Source: a bacterium
GTDB taxonomy: Bacteria > 4484-113 > JAGGVC01
Direction of reading: 5' to 3'
DNA: 45,000 nt
Assembly: GCA_039961635.1 (NCBI GenBank)
Contig: JABRWB010000027.1
Location: forward strand, 1 to 45,000
Made by a program: the position numbers and the translations under genes. This document shows positions 24,749-32,770 of this stretch, piece by piece (the first letter of the stretch is position 1; each line of letters begins with the position of its first letter). The notes below the pieces were generated by a model. That model was not told where the DNA came from and did no database searches. It saw only the letters and a list, made by a program, of their open reading frames with translations.

Positions 24749-26070
24749 GATTCCTTGCTCCCCGCGATCCGGCAAGCCGCATCGCGTCCGTCCAGGATCG
24801 CCTGCTCCATTGTGGAGTAAGACCAAGTCCCGTACCGGCCGATGCTCATTATACCGCTTTCGTTCAGAAACCGGAACACGGAATCGAGTGCGCTCGCTCT
24901 GTTTCTATCAAAAATCACATAAGCGTACGGAAGGTCGAGAACCCTTTCCACCAGTATTTCGTCATCGGCAGTGAGCAATCCTATGCGCCGCAAACCATCC
25001 AGCGTTTGCTCCGCAACAGTTGCTTGTGAAATTGGCTTATATTCGCTATAGCTTATCTCGGCGCAAAGGCTGAAATGTCCTTTGGCTGGAGTCATTGAAT
25101 CAGCCAGATTCGAAGGCAATCCGACGCGATGGAATACCAGATCCTCGCCGGGAGTGTAATACCAATGCGTGCCTTCCCGCAGGCCATCGGGCTCACCTCG
25201 CACTCCGTAGTTGATGCTGTAAATCCCTGCAACTTTGAGTTTAGAGGCCGCCAACCGCACTTCAGGCGGCGCGCCTTCGCCCATCATCTCGACGAGCACG
25301 GTCACCGGCAATGTGGAAATCAGCGTTCCGTAATCAATCCAATCTCCGCCCGCATAAACGCGCTTGCCAACGATGTCGATTTTTTCAATCCGCGTGTTCA
25401 ACTTCGGTGGCGCTATATGAGGAAGGAATCCCCGCGCGAGCACTTCGATCCCGCCCGATTTCGAATACCAAAACTGCGCGTTGTATCCGATTTTCGCCGA
25501 TGGGGGACGGATGGCTCCGTCAATCGCCGCCTCGACAGAAGGTTCCGGCACGAATCCGCCCATCCAATCGCAAGTCATCTCCCGCGGATGTACGGTCCAC
25601 ATTTTTTCGTTGTAAGGATACATAAACCATTTGGCTACGCCCTCACCGCAGCTTTTCAGTATCCAATCCTCGAACGATTCGATTCTATCGATGCCGCTTT
25701 CGTATTTCGCCTTGATAATCCCAAGCAGGCATTCCTTGATCACGTCCGGCGGCAGGCCGAAAGTGTTCACTTGAATCGGATAGTCCGTCACGGCATCTCC
25801 GATTATTATTTTGCTTGACCTGTCCTGCAAAAACATCTCGTCGCCGCAAAGCTTTTGCATGAGCTTAAGCATGTAATCGCTTTTGATATGCAGAAGGTGG
25901 CCGGTGTAATCGAACGTGAATCCCGCGATTCGCTCGCTTCTTACGAGTCCGCCAGGACGCGACTCCGCTTCCAGAAGCAAATAATCGCCTTTGCCCGCTT
26001 GCTCCAAGTGATATGCGGCAGATAACCCAGCCAGGCCGGCGCCCGCGATTAAAACCGGACCGCTCAACAC
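24745..26070 (-). CDS. Glf/amine-oxidase-like FAD flavoprotein
   Basis: The 441-residue protein has an N-terminal Rossmann motif (VLIAGAGLAGLSAAYHLEQ) and LLLEAESRPGGLVRSE, typical of FAD enzymes of the UDP-galactopyranose mutase, protoporphyrinogen oxidase and amine oxidase group. FDYTGHLLHIKSD, KWFMYPYNEKMWTVHP and the C-terminal GIMSIGRYGTWSYSTMEQAI favour the Glf-like branch found in polysaccharide clusters. It sits between a WecA-type transferase and a glycosyltransferase. A role in making or modifying a sugar precursor is inferred; true mutase activity cannot be claimed from motifs alone. The start overlaps the WecA-like gene by seven bases and the end overlaps GT4 by four. Confidence 0.82.
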   Translation of the reverse strand: MLSGPVLIAGAGLAGLSAAYHLEQAGKGDYLLLEAESRPGGLVRSERIAGFTFDYTGHLLHIKSDYMLKLMQKLCGDEMFLQDRSSKIIIGDAVTDYPIQVNTFGLPPDVIKECLLGIIKAKYESGIDRIESFEDWILKSCGEGVAKWFMYPYNEKMWTVHPREMTCDWMGGFVPEPSVEAAIDGAIRPPSAKIGYNAQFWYSKSGGIEVLARGFLPHIAPPKLNTRIEKIDIVGKRVYAGGDWIDYGTLISTLPVTVLVEMMGEGAPPEVRLAASKLKVAGIYSINYGVRGEPDGLREGTHWYYTPGEDLVFHRVGLPSNLADSMTPAKGHFSLCAEISYSEYKPISQATVAEQTLDGLRRIGLLTADDEILVERVLDLPYAYVIFDRNRASALDSVFRFLNESGIMSIGRYGTWSYSTMEQAILDGRDAACRIAGSKES

Positions 26071-27164
26071 CTGTCTCCGGAAACGCCGCCGTTTTTCTCT
26101 ACGTATTCAACGGGCACCGGCACGTCCACGGCTACGCAAAGCGCGTGCCCGAATCCGACAAATGACAATGCGATCGCGGCGAAAACTAACAAAAAGTAAA
26201 TCGGTTCAAGTTCCTGCATCACTATTGCGAATACCGAAAGCGCGGCGGCCATAGCGTAAATATAGTCAACGGTCAGTCTACGGTCTATTCCGAGCGCAAT
26301 CATCCTGAGAGCGAAATGATCCTTGCTTCCCGCTAGGGGGCTCATCCCCTTTTTCCGGCGAAGGTACATAACATAAAGCGTGTCGAATATGGGAATCGCC
26401 AGCACTACAAGCGGTGTGAAAACCGCAACCGGATTGGTTGCGCCTTGCGTGTAAAGCATACCCAGTCCGGCCAGCATGAATCCCAAAAACGTGCTTCCCG
26501 CATCCCCCATGAAAATTTTGGCGGGGTGATAATTGTAACGGAGAAAACCCAGCGCGGCGCCTGCGACCGCAAGCCCGCCCAGAACTACCAGCCCGCCCTG
26601 CCCTGAAAGCGAAGACATAATGCTTAAGGTAACGGCGGCGAATACTGCCACCCCTGCAGCGAATCCGTCGAGGATATCTATTATGTTGAACGCGTTGATA
26701 ATCCCCACAAAGGTGAATACGCTAAGAAAGTACGTCAAAGCGTAATAAGGCCAGCCTTCCAATCCAAATGAATGCAGAAACGGAAGCTCCATTCTAAGCC
26801 CCGTCGCGGCGGCCAATATCGAAATCCCAATTTGGAAGAACAGCCGGTGCGATACTTCCGCGGTCTTGATATCGTCAATGAGTCCCGCGACTAAGACCGA
26901 AGTACCGCACACGACCAATCCAAGAAACGACGGCGAGGGCAGAATGATACCAAGCGCTGCGAGCAGAGCGAGCGGCAAGATCGCGCCAAGAAATATGGGG
27001 ATTCCGCCGAGATAGGGAACTATCCGCGAGTGGGTCTTAATCGAGGAATTCGGTTTGTCAACTATCTTCAGCTTCCGAGCGATTTTCGCGGCAAGAGGTG
27101 TAGCGGCTAGCGCCACAGCGAGACCCAAAGACAACGCCAGCACGGATGCCGGATCAAAAAGCAC
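26064..27164 (-). CDS. WecA/TagO-like polyprenyl-phosphate sugar-1-phosphate transferase
   Basis: An integral membrane enzyme that starts a lipid-linked glycan by moving a sugar-1-phosphate (often GlcNAc-1-P) from UDP to undecaprenyl phosphate. About 366 residues with some ten hydrophobic segments. Motifs: HSRIVPYLGGIPIFLG, LVAGLIDDIK (Mg-binding Asp pair), FNIIDILDGFAAG and IFMGDAGSTFLGF; the loop GSKDHFALRMI replaces the family's usual His-rich motif. MraY is less likely because its typical motifs differ and no cell-wall genes adjoin. I use GTG 27164, preceded by AAGGAG. The ATG at 27266 lies upstream of the -10 box and could not be used. It is the first gene of the glycan operon. Confidence 0.88.
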   Translation of the reverse strand: MLFDPASVLALSLGLAVALAATPLAAKIARKLKIVDKPNSSIKTHSRIVPYLGGIPIFLGAILPLALLAALGIILPSPSFLGLVVCGTSVLVAGLIDDIKTAEVSHRLFFQIGISILAAATGLRMELPFLHSFGLEGWPYYALTYFLSVFTFVGIINAFNIIDILDGFAAGVAVFAAVTLSIMSSLSGQGGLVVLGGLAVAGAALGFLRYNYHPAKIFMGDAGSTFLGFMLAGLGMLYTQGATNPVAVFTPLVVLAIPIFDTLYVMYLRRKKGMSPLAGSKDHFALRMIALGIDRRLTVDYIYAMAAALSVFAIVMQELEPIYFLLVFAAIALSFVGFGHALCVAVDVPVPVEYVEKNGGVSGDRC

Positions 27165-27255
27165 GATTGGAAGACTCCTTACTCCCTTTCGGAAATCAAG
27201 AAATAAAGAACCTGCGCGGCGGTTCCGACGCCTTGTTCTCCGACCGGGAGTGCCT

Positions 27256-27261
27256 ATTATA
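27256..27261 (-). promoter_or_regulatory. -10 box of the glycan operon
   Basis: TATAAT on the minus strand lies about 90 bases before GTG 27164, giving an ordinary leader of some 85 bases. No clear -35 box is found. Confidence 0.5.
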
Positions 27262-27329
27262 CCCATCGAAAAGCATGATGGGTTTATCCAATCAAAAGGA
27301 AATTTCCGGGTACCAGTTACGCTTGCCGG

Positions 27330-29192
27330 CTAATCCAATTCGGACAACACTTTGCGCCTGTACTTTCGAGCCAATTCCTCGAGCGCGATTCCAAATTCCA
27401 CAAGATCCCCCGATGCCGACTCGCCCTTGACAGCGTCGGTAGAGACGTTAGAAGCCGTCGCTTCGTATCCCTGCACGATTGCGTAAACCAGCGGCAAAAC
27501 TTTGTCAAGGGCGTCATCCCAAACAACCGCCGCGCTTTGCTCCGGCGGCAGCGGAAGCGATGGATCCGCAAGCCAAGAAGGAAGTTCCGCACCGATTTCG
27601 CTAATGACGAACTTCGCATCGTTAACCTCCTTGTCGAGCCAACGAAGATATCGAGAAATCCTGTTTTGCGCGCTGTCACCCGGATGCGCGGGGCCAGCGA
27701 GCGCGAACGCGGGCGCGGCCCGCGGCGCGGGCGCGGGCTCTGCCGCCGGCTCTTTCGCCGCGGGAGCCACCCGAACCGACCTGGTGAACGGAAGCGTAAC
27801 GGTCTCGTCCTCTTCGGCGACATGGCATGAAATCCCAAGTCCCTCGACCTTTGTTTTCAGCACGGCCGCGGCATCCGGCTCGCCATGAACCAGGTAGACG
27901 TTGCGCGGCGGCTCTTCCATCGCTTCGAGCCAACCCAGCAGGCCCGCCTGATCCGCGTGCGCGGAAAAACCGCCGATTTCCGCGATCCTCGCCTTGACTT
28001 TCACCACTTCGCCGAAAAGCGTTACTTCCTTCGCCCCTTCCTTCAACATCCTCCCTAGCGTTCCGTGAGCCTGGTAGCCGACGAAAAGCACTGACGCTTT
28101 TTTATCCGCCAGGTGATTCGCCAGATGGTGCCTGATACGGCCGGCGGTGCACATGCCCGACGCCGCGATGATAATCCGCGGCTCGCGCATGAAGTTAAGC
28201 TCTTTGGATTCATCCACGCCTTCGGTGAACCGCAGCCATGGCGCGTGGAACGGATTGACGCCGCGGCCAAGCATGGCGGCCATTTCGCGGTCGAAACACT
28301 CGGGGTGCGATTCGAGGATAGCCGTCGCCTTTGATGCGAGCGGCGAATCTACGAAAACAGGAAACTCCGGCCATCGCGGATTTTCCTTGCGCAACTCCGC
28401 GAGCATGTACAGAAGCTGCTGCGTTCTCCCGACGGCGAAAGCGGGGATTATCAGCGGACCGCCGGAGTCCAAAATCCGCTCGATTTCGTCCGCCAAAAGC
28501 CTTTTTCTGTCATCCAAATTTTCATGCAGCCTGTCGCCGTACGTACTTTCCATAAGCAGGTAATCAGCACGTTCGAACGGCTTCGGATCTTTCAAAATCA
28601 CGCTGCCCGGTTGGCCTATGTCCCCGGACGCGACGATGCGCGCCCCGCCGTGAGCAGTTCTAACCGTCAGTTCCACCGATGAACTTCCGAGAATATGTCC
28701 CGCGTCGCGGAACCGCGCGCATATGTGCCGCGACAGCTCAAACGGCTCCTCGTATTCGGCGGTTTTAAACAACCGCATCGCCCGCATCACGTCATCCGCG
28801 GTATACAGAGCGGCGCTCTGCACGCGATCGCGCTCGACGTTCCTCTTCCGTGAATACTCTGCGTCGCGCTCCTGAATGTGCGCGGAGTCAAGCAGCAAAA
28901 TTTCGGCAAGCTCACGCGTCGCGGGAGTACAGAGAATGGTGCCGTTGAAACCGAGCCTGACAAAACGCGGAACTAGGCCGATGTGGTCTATGTGCGCGTG
29001 CGTAAGCACTAGAAAATCCACATCGGAAGGGGCGACGCCGAAACCCAGGAAATTGCGCTGTTCTATTTCGCGCGGCCCCTGGAACATCCCGCAATCCACC
29101 ATCACCTTGCCGACGCCCGTGTTGAACAGGTGCGAGCTGCCGGTGACCGTCCCAGCCGCACCCATAAACGATAGCCTGATTGAGCTTGACAT
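27330..29192 (-). CDS. Metallo-beta-lactamase/beta-CASP RNA nuclease, extended C-terminus
   Basis: The 620-residue protein is a probable zinc-dependent nuclease acting on RNA. The MBL core has the metal motif LTHAHIDHIG near residue 65 and DAGHILGSSS. The beta-CASP and RNA-specificity parts show IIAASGMCTAGRIRHHL, VGYQAHGTLGRML, GGFSAHADQAG and VYLVHGEPDAA. This is the bacterial Ysh1/CPSF-like group, not RNase J. After residue 465 comes an Ala/Pro-rich linker and a helical domain of about 130 residues not found in the core family (RISRYLRWLDKEVNDAK, LDKVLPLVYAIVQGYEA). The ATG at 29192 has no ribosome site and follows a leaderless-type promoter. The divergent neighbour is a small Sm-like candidate. 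Confidence 0.9.
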   Translation of the reverse strand: MSSSIRLSFMGAAGTVTGSSHLFNTGVGKVMVDCGMFQGPREIEQRNFLGFGVAPSDVDFLVLTHAHIDHIGLVPRFVRLGFNGTILCTPATRELAEILLLDSAHIQERDAEYSRKRNVERDRVQSAALYTADDVMRAMRLFKTAEYEEPFELSRHICARFRDAGHILGSSSVELTVRTAHGGARIVASGDIGQPGSVILKDPKPFERADYLLMESTYGDRLHENLDDRKRLLADEIERILDSGGPLIIPAFAVGRTQQLLYMLAELRKENPRWPEFPVFVDSPLASKATAILESHPECFDREMAAMLGRGVNPFHAPWLRFTEGVDESKELNFMREPRIIIAASGMCTAGRIRHHLANHLADKKASVLFVGYQAHGTLGRMLKEGAKEVTLFGEVVKVKARIAEIGGFSAHADQAGLLGWLEAMEEPPRNVYLVHGEPDAAAVLKTKVEGLGISCHVAEEDETVTLPFTRSVRVAPAAKEPAAEPAPAPRAAPAFALAGPAHPGDSAQNRISRYLRWLDKEVNDAKFVISEIGAELPSWLADPSLPLPPEQSAAVVWDDALDKVLPLVYAIVQGYEATASNVSTDAVKGESASGDLVEFGIALEELARKYRRKVLSELD

Positions 29193-29200
29193 AGCGCCGG

Positions 29201-29209
29201 ATTGTACCA
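29201..29209 (-). promoter_or_regulatory. Extended -10 promoter of the beta-CASP gene, leaderless type
   Basis: On the minus strand TGGTACAAT ends eight bases before ATG 29192. There is no Shine-Dalgarno sequence between them. Confidence 0.5.
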
Positions 29210-29307
29210 AGGATTTTCCCGGCCGATTCGCCTATGGCAACAAAATGGGACAACGTGTGTCCTAAGTTTCATCAAGAATCTTTTTAAATGACGGTGCATA
29301 GTTATTG

Positions 29308-29313
29308 TACAAT
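29308..29313 (+). promoter_or_regulatory. -10 box of the small Sm-like gene
   Basis: TACAAT is 32 bases before ATG 29346, with GGAGG between. No strong -35 box is seen. Confidence 0.4.
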
Positions 29314-29345
29314 TGCTGCTCCCGATATTCGCGGAGGATTGCTTC

Positions 29346-29600
29346 ATGTCCAGGCTGGTAGATAAATACAGAAGCGACGGTACGCTTCTCAATATTACCG
29401 GAAACGGCGGCACGCATTACAACGGCGTGACCATCGTGGAATGCTACGACGATTTCATTGTTGTCGAGGGTGAGGCCGCAAGCGAGCGCAGCGGCGGCAA
29501 CTGGCGCGGCGGCCGGGTAAATATCAACATTGTCTCGATCACGCGCCTCGAGCCGGTCGCGACCGAGCAACAGGTGCGCCTGAGGCTTAAAGGTCTGTAA
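29346..29600 (+). CDS. Small protein, possible Sm/Hfq-like barrel
   Basis: The 84-residue protein has no family I recognise outright. Its plan resembles a small SH3-like barrel of the Sm/Hfq type. A short N-terminal helix (RLVDKYRSD) comes first, then strands TLLNITG and THYNGVTIVECYDDFIVVEG. A Gly/Arg-rich loop (SERSGGNWRGGR) follows, and then VNINIVSITRLEP. The 'NG-x6-YDDFIVVEG' and 'INIVSITRLEP' strings line up in order with the Sm1 ('G-x-I-x-x-FD-x-F-V-I-L') and Sm2 ('HAISTVVP') patterns of Hfq. The long loop between them is unusual. ATG 29346 has GGAGG nine bases upstream. It lies 24 bases before rsmG and diverges from an RNA nuclease gene, an RNA-related setting. Function is unproven. 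Confidence 0.6.
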   Translation: MSRLVDKYRSDGTLLNITGNGGTHYNGVTIVECYDDFIVVEGEAASERSGGNWRGGRVNINIVSITRLEPVATEQQVRLRLKGL

Positions 29601-29608
29601 CCTTGGCT

Positions 29609-29617
29609 TGCTAAAAT
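29609..29617 (+). promoter_or_regulatory. Extended -10 promoter of rsmG, leaderless type
   Basis: TGCTAAAAT ends six bases before the GTG at 29624. No ribosome site is present, so the transcript probably starts at the GTG. Confidence 0.6.
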
Positions 29618-29623
29618 CGCGTC

Positions 29624-30283
29624 GTGGAAAAGCTCCCGATTTCAGGTTCTTCCCCCACAGACTATTCGGCCGTTCGGGACAGGCTCGATGAGCTCGGATG
29701 GCGGGGTAACTGGCCGCAAGGCGAGGTCAAATCTCTTGTGTGCGAATTGCTCCGGTATAACGATATGCTGGGTCTATCCAACATCACTCTTTCTTCTGAG
29801 ATTTGCGCAAAGCACGTTTGGGAATCCGTGCTGCTCGGATTCATGGTCGGGGCGGAATTCGAAGGCGAGGCGGCCGACCTGGGCGCCGGCAACGGATTTC
29901 CAGGCCTCGTCGTGGCGGCAATGTGCCCGAAAGGCAGGTTCACTCTTTTCGAATCAAGCGATAATCGAGCCGCTTATCTTCAAAACTGCATTCTTGCTAT
30001 GGAGCTTCAAAACGCATTTGTGGAAAACAGGCATTTGAAGCGCGTGCCGGACAACTTCCGCGGCGCATTTGACTTAGTATTTCACAGGGCGTTTGCACAT
30101 CTGGAGCGCGCCGCCGGCCTCGCGTTGGAGCTCGGCTGCGCGGGACACGTTTTTGCAGGGTTTTTGCCGGAGGAGCCGAAACCGCAAGACTTCTCGGCAT
30201 GCCGGTACACGCTTCAAAAGTCTATCGAATTCAAGGATTACAAAGGCAAAAACTCCTTTATTTATGCGGCAAAACCGTCATGA
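29624..30283 (+). CDS. rsmG: 16S rRNA m7G527 methyltransferase
   Basis: SAM-dependent enzyme that methylates G527 of 16S rRNA (E. coli numbering). The 219-residue length is typical. The SAM site is EAADLGAGNGFPGLVVA (about residues 82-98), followed by FTLFESSDNRAAYLQNC and VENRHLKRVPDNF. The segment FDLVFHRAFAHLERA replaces the common 'VTARAVA'. Translation begins at GTG 29624 without a ribosome site. It precedes parA by 41 bases; rsmG-parA-parB is a conserved bacterial order, often near the replication origin. Confidence 0.92.
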   Translation: MEKLPISGSSPTDYSAVRDRLDELGWRGNWPQGEVKSLVCELLRYNDMLGLSNITLSSEICAKHVWESVLLGFMVGAEFEGEAADLGAGNGFPGLVVAAMCPKGRFTLFESSDNRAAYLQNCILAMELQNAFVENRHLKRVPDNFRGAFDLVFHRAFAHLERAAGLALELGCAGHVFAGFLPEEPKPQDFSACRYTLQKSIEFKDYKGKNSFIYAAKPS

Positions 30284-30309
30284 ACAACACCATTCGGGCA
30301 ATACTTCCG

Positions 30310-30318
30310 TGATATAAT
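30310..30318 (+). promoter_or_regulatory. Extended -10 promoter of parAB, leaderless type
   Basis: TGATATAAT, a perfect extended -10 box, ends six bases before the GTG at 30325. There is no ribosome site. A -35 box is not obvious, as is usual for extended -10 promoters. Confidence 0.65.
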
Positions 30319-30324
30319 CCGGCC

Positions 30325-31092
30325 GTGCGCGTCATCGCCCTCGCAAACCAGAAAGGCGGAGTAGGCAAAACCACAACCGCCGTCAATCTCGCGGCCGGAC
30401 TGGCCCAGCTTGGGCATGACACGATACTGATCGATTGCGATCCCCAGGCAAACGCCACCACCGGGGTAGGTTACTACGAAGCGGATATGACCGACCCGCT
30501 CCGCGAATCCAGTTACAAGCTGTTCACCGAAAAGGCTCGGTTGGAAGACGTCTCAGTGGATACACAATTTCCAAATCTCAAGCTTGTCCGTGCTACAAAA
30601 CATCTTTCCGGCCTCGAAGTCGAATTGGTAGACGTTGATTCGCGCGAGCAAAGGTTGAAGATCAGCATCGATTCTTCGAAAATGCGGCCGGAATTTGCGA
30701 TTTTGGACACGCCGCCGTCCCTCGGATTGATAACAATCAACTGTCTGGTCGCGGCAGACGAGGTGGTAATCCCTGTGCAGTGCGAGTTCCTGAGTCTCGC
30801 GGGAATTGCAAGACTCACCGAAACCGTCAAAACCATTCAATCCGGGCCGAATCCGATGCTGCGCGTTACCGGCGTAGTCGCCACCATGTTCGACGGCCGG
30901 ACAAACCTGGCCAGGGAAGTTCTGGACGAGCTTGGCCATCATTTCCCAGGACTGCTTTTCAAAACGCCGATCCCGCGATCGGTTCGCCTGGCGGAAGCCC
31001 CAAGCTACGGTGTTCCCGTCGTGGAATACGCGCCGGACAATCCGGGAGCTCAGGCGTATATCGATCTATGCAAAGAGGTTCTTGCCAGATGA
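30325..31092 (+). CDS. parA: Chromosome partitioning ATPase ParA/Soj
   Basis: The 255-residue Walker-type ATPase moves the origin region with ParB. The deviant Walker A motif is QKGGVGKTTTAVNLA near residue 9. TILIDCDPQANATTG and FAILDTPPSLG (Walker B) follow, and the C-terminal half has EVVIPVQCEFLSLAGIARL. It lacks the N-terminal HTH of plasmid ParA proteins, so it is the chromosomal Soj type. Its stop overlaps the parB start (ATGA). The start is GTG with a leaderless-type promoter. Confidence 0.95.
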   Translation: MRVIALANQKGGVGKTTTAVNLAAGLAQLGHDTILIDCDPQANATTGVGYYEADMTDPLRESSYKLFTEKARLEDVSVDTQFPNLKLVRATKHLSGLEVELVDVDSREQRLKISIDSSKMRPEFAILDTPPSLGLITINCLVAADEVVIPVQCEFLSLAGIARLTETVKTIQSGPNPMLRVTGVVATMFDGRTNLAREVLDELGHHFPGLLFKTPIPRSVRLAEAPSYGVPVVEYAPDNPGAQAYIDLCKEVLAR

Positions 31093-32054
31093 CCGAAACC
31101 GGAAAGCCGGGAGGTGACTCGCTCCGCAAACGCAAGGCGCTTGGCCGCGGCCTGGAAGCTTTGCTTCCTTCCGCGCCATCCGCTCCTACAAGCACCGTGG
31201 AATCTCCGGCATCGGCCGCTCCGATCTCCGCAAATCGAGGCGAAGGATCCATTTCATATATCGACGTTGAAAAAATAAAACCGAATCCCCACCAGCCGCG
31301 GGCCAGGTTCGAAGAGGAATCACTCCTCAGGCTTGCACAGTCCATAAAAAGCCGCGGCCTTCTGCAACCGCTGCTTGTCACGCGCGATTCGGACGGATAC
31401 ACCCTTGTCGCGGGCGAGCGCAGGCTGCGCGCCGCAAAGCTTGCCGGGCTTTCGGAAGTGCCATGCATAGTTTCCGAAGTTCCGGAAGGCGACAGACTGA
31501 CGCTTGCACTGATCGAAAACGTCCAGCGCGAAGATTTGAATCCGATGGACCTGGCGGAAGGACTCAAGGCGCTTAGGGATACGAACCTGACCCAGCAGGA
31601 AACCGCAGACAAGATAGGGCTTTCCAGATCCGCCGTCGCCAACACGCTGCGACTACTGGAGCTTCCCAGGCAGGTTCAGGATTTCGTGCGAAGCGGCGAG
31701 CTATCCTCCGGAGCCGCGCGCGCCCTCCTTGCGCTTCCTGAAGCAGCGGCGGTTGAGCTGGCGCAAAAAGCGGTGGATTACGAGCTATCCGTGCGCCAAG
31801 TGGAAAACGCCGTGCGAGCAATGCAAGCAACGGAAGCGGCGGGAAAAAAACTCCGTGAAACGGCATTCGGCGAAACAGGCGGCGCCTTCGAAAAGCGGAT
31901 GCGTCCAATGCTGGACAGCCTTGAAAAAAGGCTTGGCACGAAAGTCACGCTGAAGCCATTGAAGGAAGGCGGGACCATCACCGTACGTTATTACTCGGAT
32001 GACGATTTAAACCGGCTGTTGGATCTGTTCGGAGTTTCGGACAACCCCATTTAG
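31089..32054 (+). CDS. parB: Chromosome partitioning protein ParB/Spo0J
   Basis: The 321-residue CTP-dependent DNA clamp binds parS. A basic, low-complexity N-terminus (KRKALGRGLEALLPSAP is the ParA-contact motif) is followed by the CTPase domain with NPHQPRARFEEESL and LVAGERRLRAAKLAGL. The helix-turn-helix is in TQQETADKIGLSRSAVANTLRLL. The C-terminal dimer domain ends in YYSDDDLNRLLDLFG. The ATG at 31089 overlaps the parA stop. No parS-like sequence (TGTTTCACGTGAAACA) was seen in the window. It converges with rex, nine bases away. Confidence 0.95.
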   Translation: MTETGKPGGDSLRKRKALGRGLEALLPSAPSAPTSTVESPASAAPISANRGEGSISYIDVEKIKPNPHQPRARFEEESLLRLAQSIKSRGLLQPLLVTRDSDGYTLVAGERRLRAAKLAGLSEVPCIVSEVPEGDRLTLALIENVQREDLNPMDLAEGLKALRDTNLTQQETADKIGLSRSAVANTLRLLELPRQVQDFVRSGELSSGAARALLALPEAAAVELAQKAVDYELSVRQVENAVRAMQATEAAGKKLRETAFGETGGAFEKRMRPMLDSLEKRLGTKVTLKPLKEGGTITVRYYSDDDLNRLLDLFGVSDNPI

Positions 32055-32063
32055 GCCGGATAT

Positions 32064-32762
32064 TTACTCAAGCTTTGACGGCCTGTATGCGCCCGGATGA
32101 GTGATGTAAAAGCTGATGACTTCCAAGTGAGTGGTCAAGTCCACGGGCACATAGACCACATCCGGCGGAATTTCCAGCGCGACCGGCGCGAAATTCAAAA
32201 TTCCCTGTATTCCGTTGGCGACGAGAAGGTTCGCGATGAACTGCGCGGACGTCAACGGAACGGCGATTATTCCGATCGCTATTTCCTGGTGACTTTGAAG
32301 ATACTCCTCAAGATTGAACACGCTCTGTATGTAAAACTCCTCCAGCTGCCTGCCGATCTTGTCCGGATCGCTGTCGAAAACCGCGCAAATTTCGAATCCC
32401 TTGTCCAGGAATCCCCGATAATGCACAAGCGCTCTCCCCAGGTTGCCGGCCCCAACCACGATGGTTTTGTGTTTTCTGTTAAGCCCGAGTATGTGCCTGA
32501 TTTCGCGGCGGAGTATCGGAATTTCGTATCCAACGCCGCGGGTTCCAAATTCGCCGAAATAAGACAGATCCTTTCTGACCAGGAAGCTGTTTATTTTGGT
32601 TTCTTCGGACAACTCGGCGCTGGAAATGTTGCTGACGCCAAGCTCGTCCAGCTTTTCGACAACGCGCAAATATTGCGTAAGCCTGGTAATCGTGCTGTAC
32701 GGAATCTGGTCAAGATCCACGTTCCGCTTGCGCTTTACCGGAGTAGTTTCTTTGGACGACAT
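32064..32762 (-). CDS. rex: Redox-sensing repressor Rex
   Basis: The 232-residue repressor senses the NADH/NAD+ ratio; NADH releases it from DNA. An N-terminal winged helix (about residues 15-85) shows IPYSTITRLTQYLRVVEKL and KINSFLVRKDLSYFGEFG. The Rossmann domain has TIVVGAGNLGRALVHY and the C-terminal swapped helix VDLTTHLEVISFYI. AAGGGGG lies before the ATG. It is the third gene of mutL-menG-rex. A Rex-type site lies before the redox operon at 8731-8748, which is a natural target because that operon contains an NADH-linked hydrogenase. Confidence 0.95.
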   Translation of the reverse strand: MSSKETTPVKRKRNVDLDQIPYSTITRLTQYLRVVEKLDELGVSNISSAELSEETKINSFLVRKDLSYFGEFGTRGVGYEIPILRREIRHILGLNRKHKTIVVGAGNLGRALVHYRGFLDKGFEICAVFDSDPDKIGRQLEEFYIQSVFNLEEYLQSHQEIAIGIIAVPLTSAQFIANLLVANGIQGILNFAPVALEIPPDVVYVPVDLTTHLEVISFYITHPGAYRPSKLE

Positions 32763-32770
32763 ATTCCCCC

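Noticed and set aside
29600-32064. A parS site or replication origin near parAB
   Set aside because: No TGTTTCACGTGAAACA-like palindrome and no cluster of DnaA boxes was seen by eye; dnaA and mnmG are also absent.
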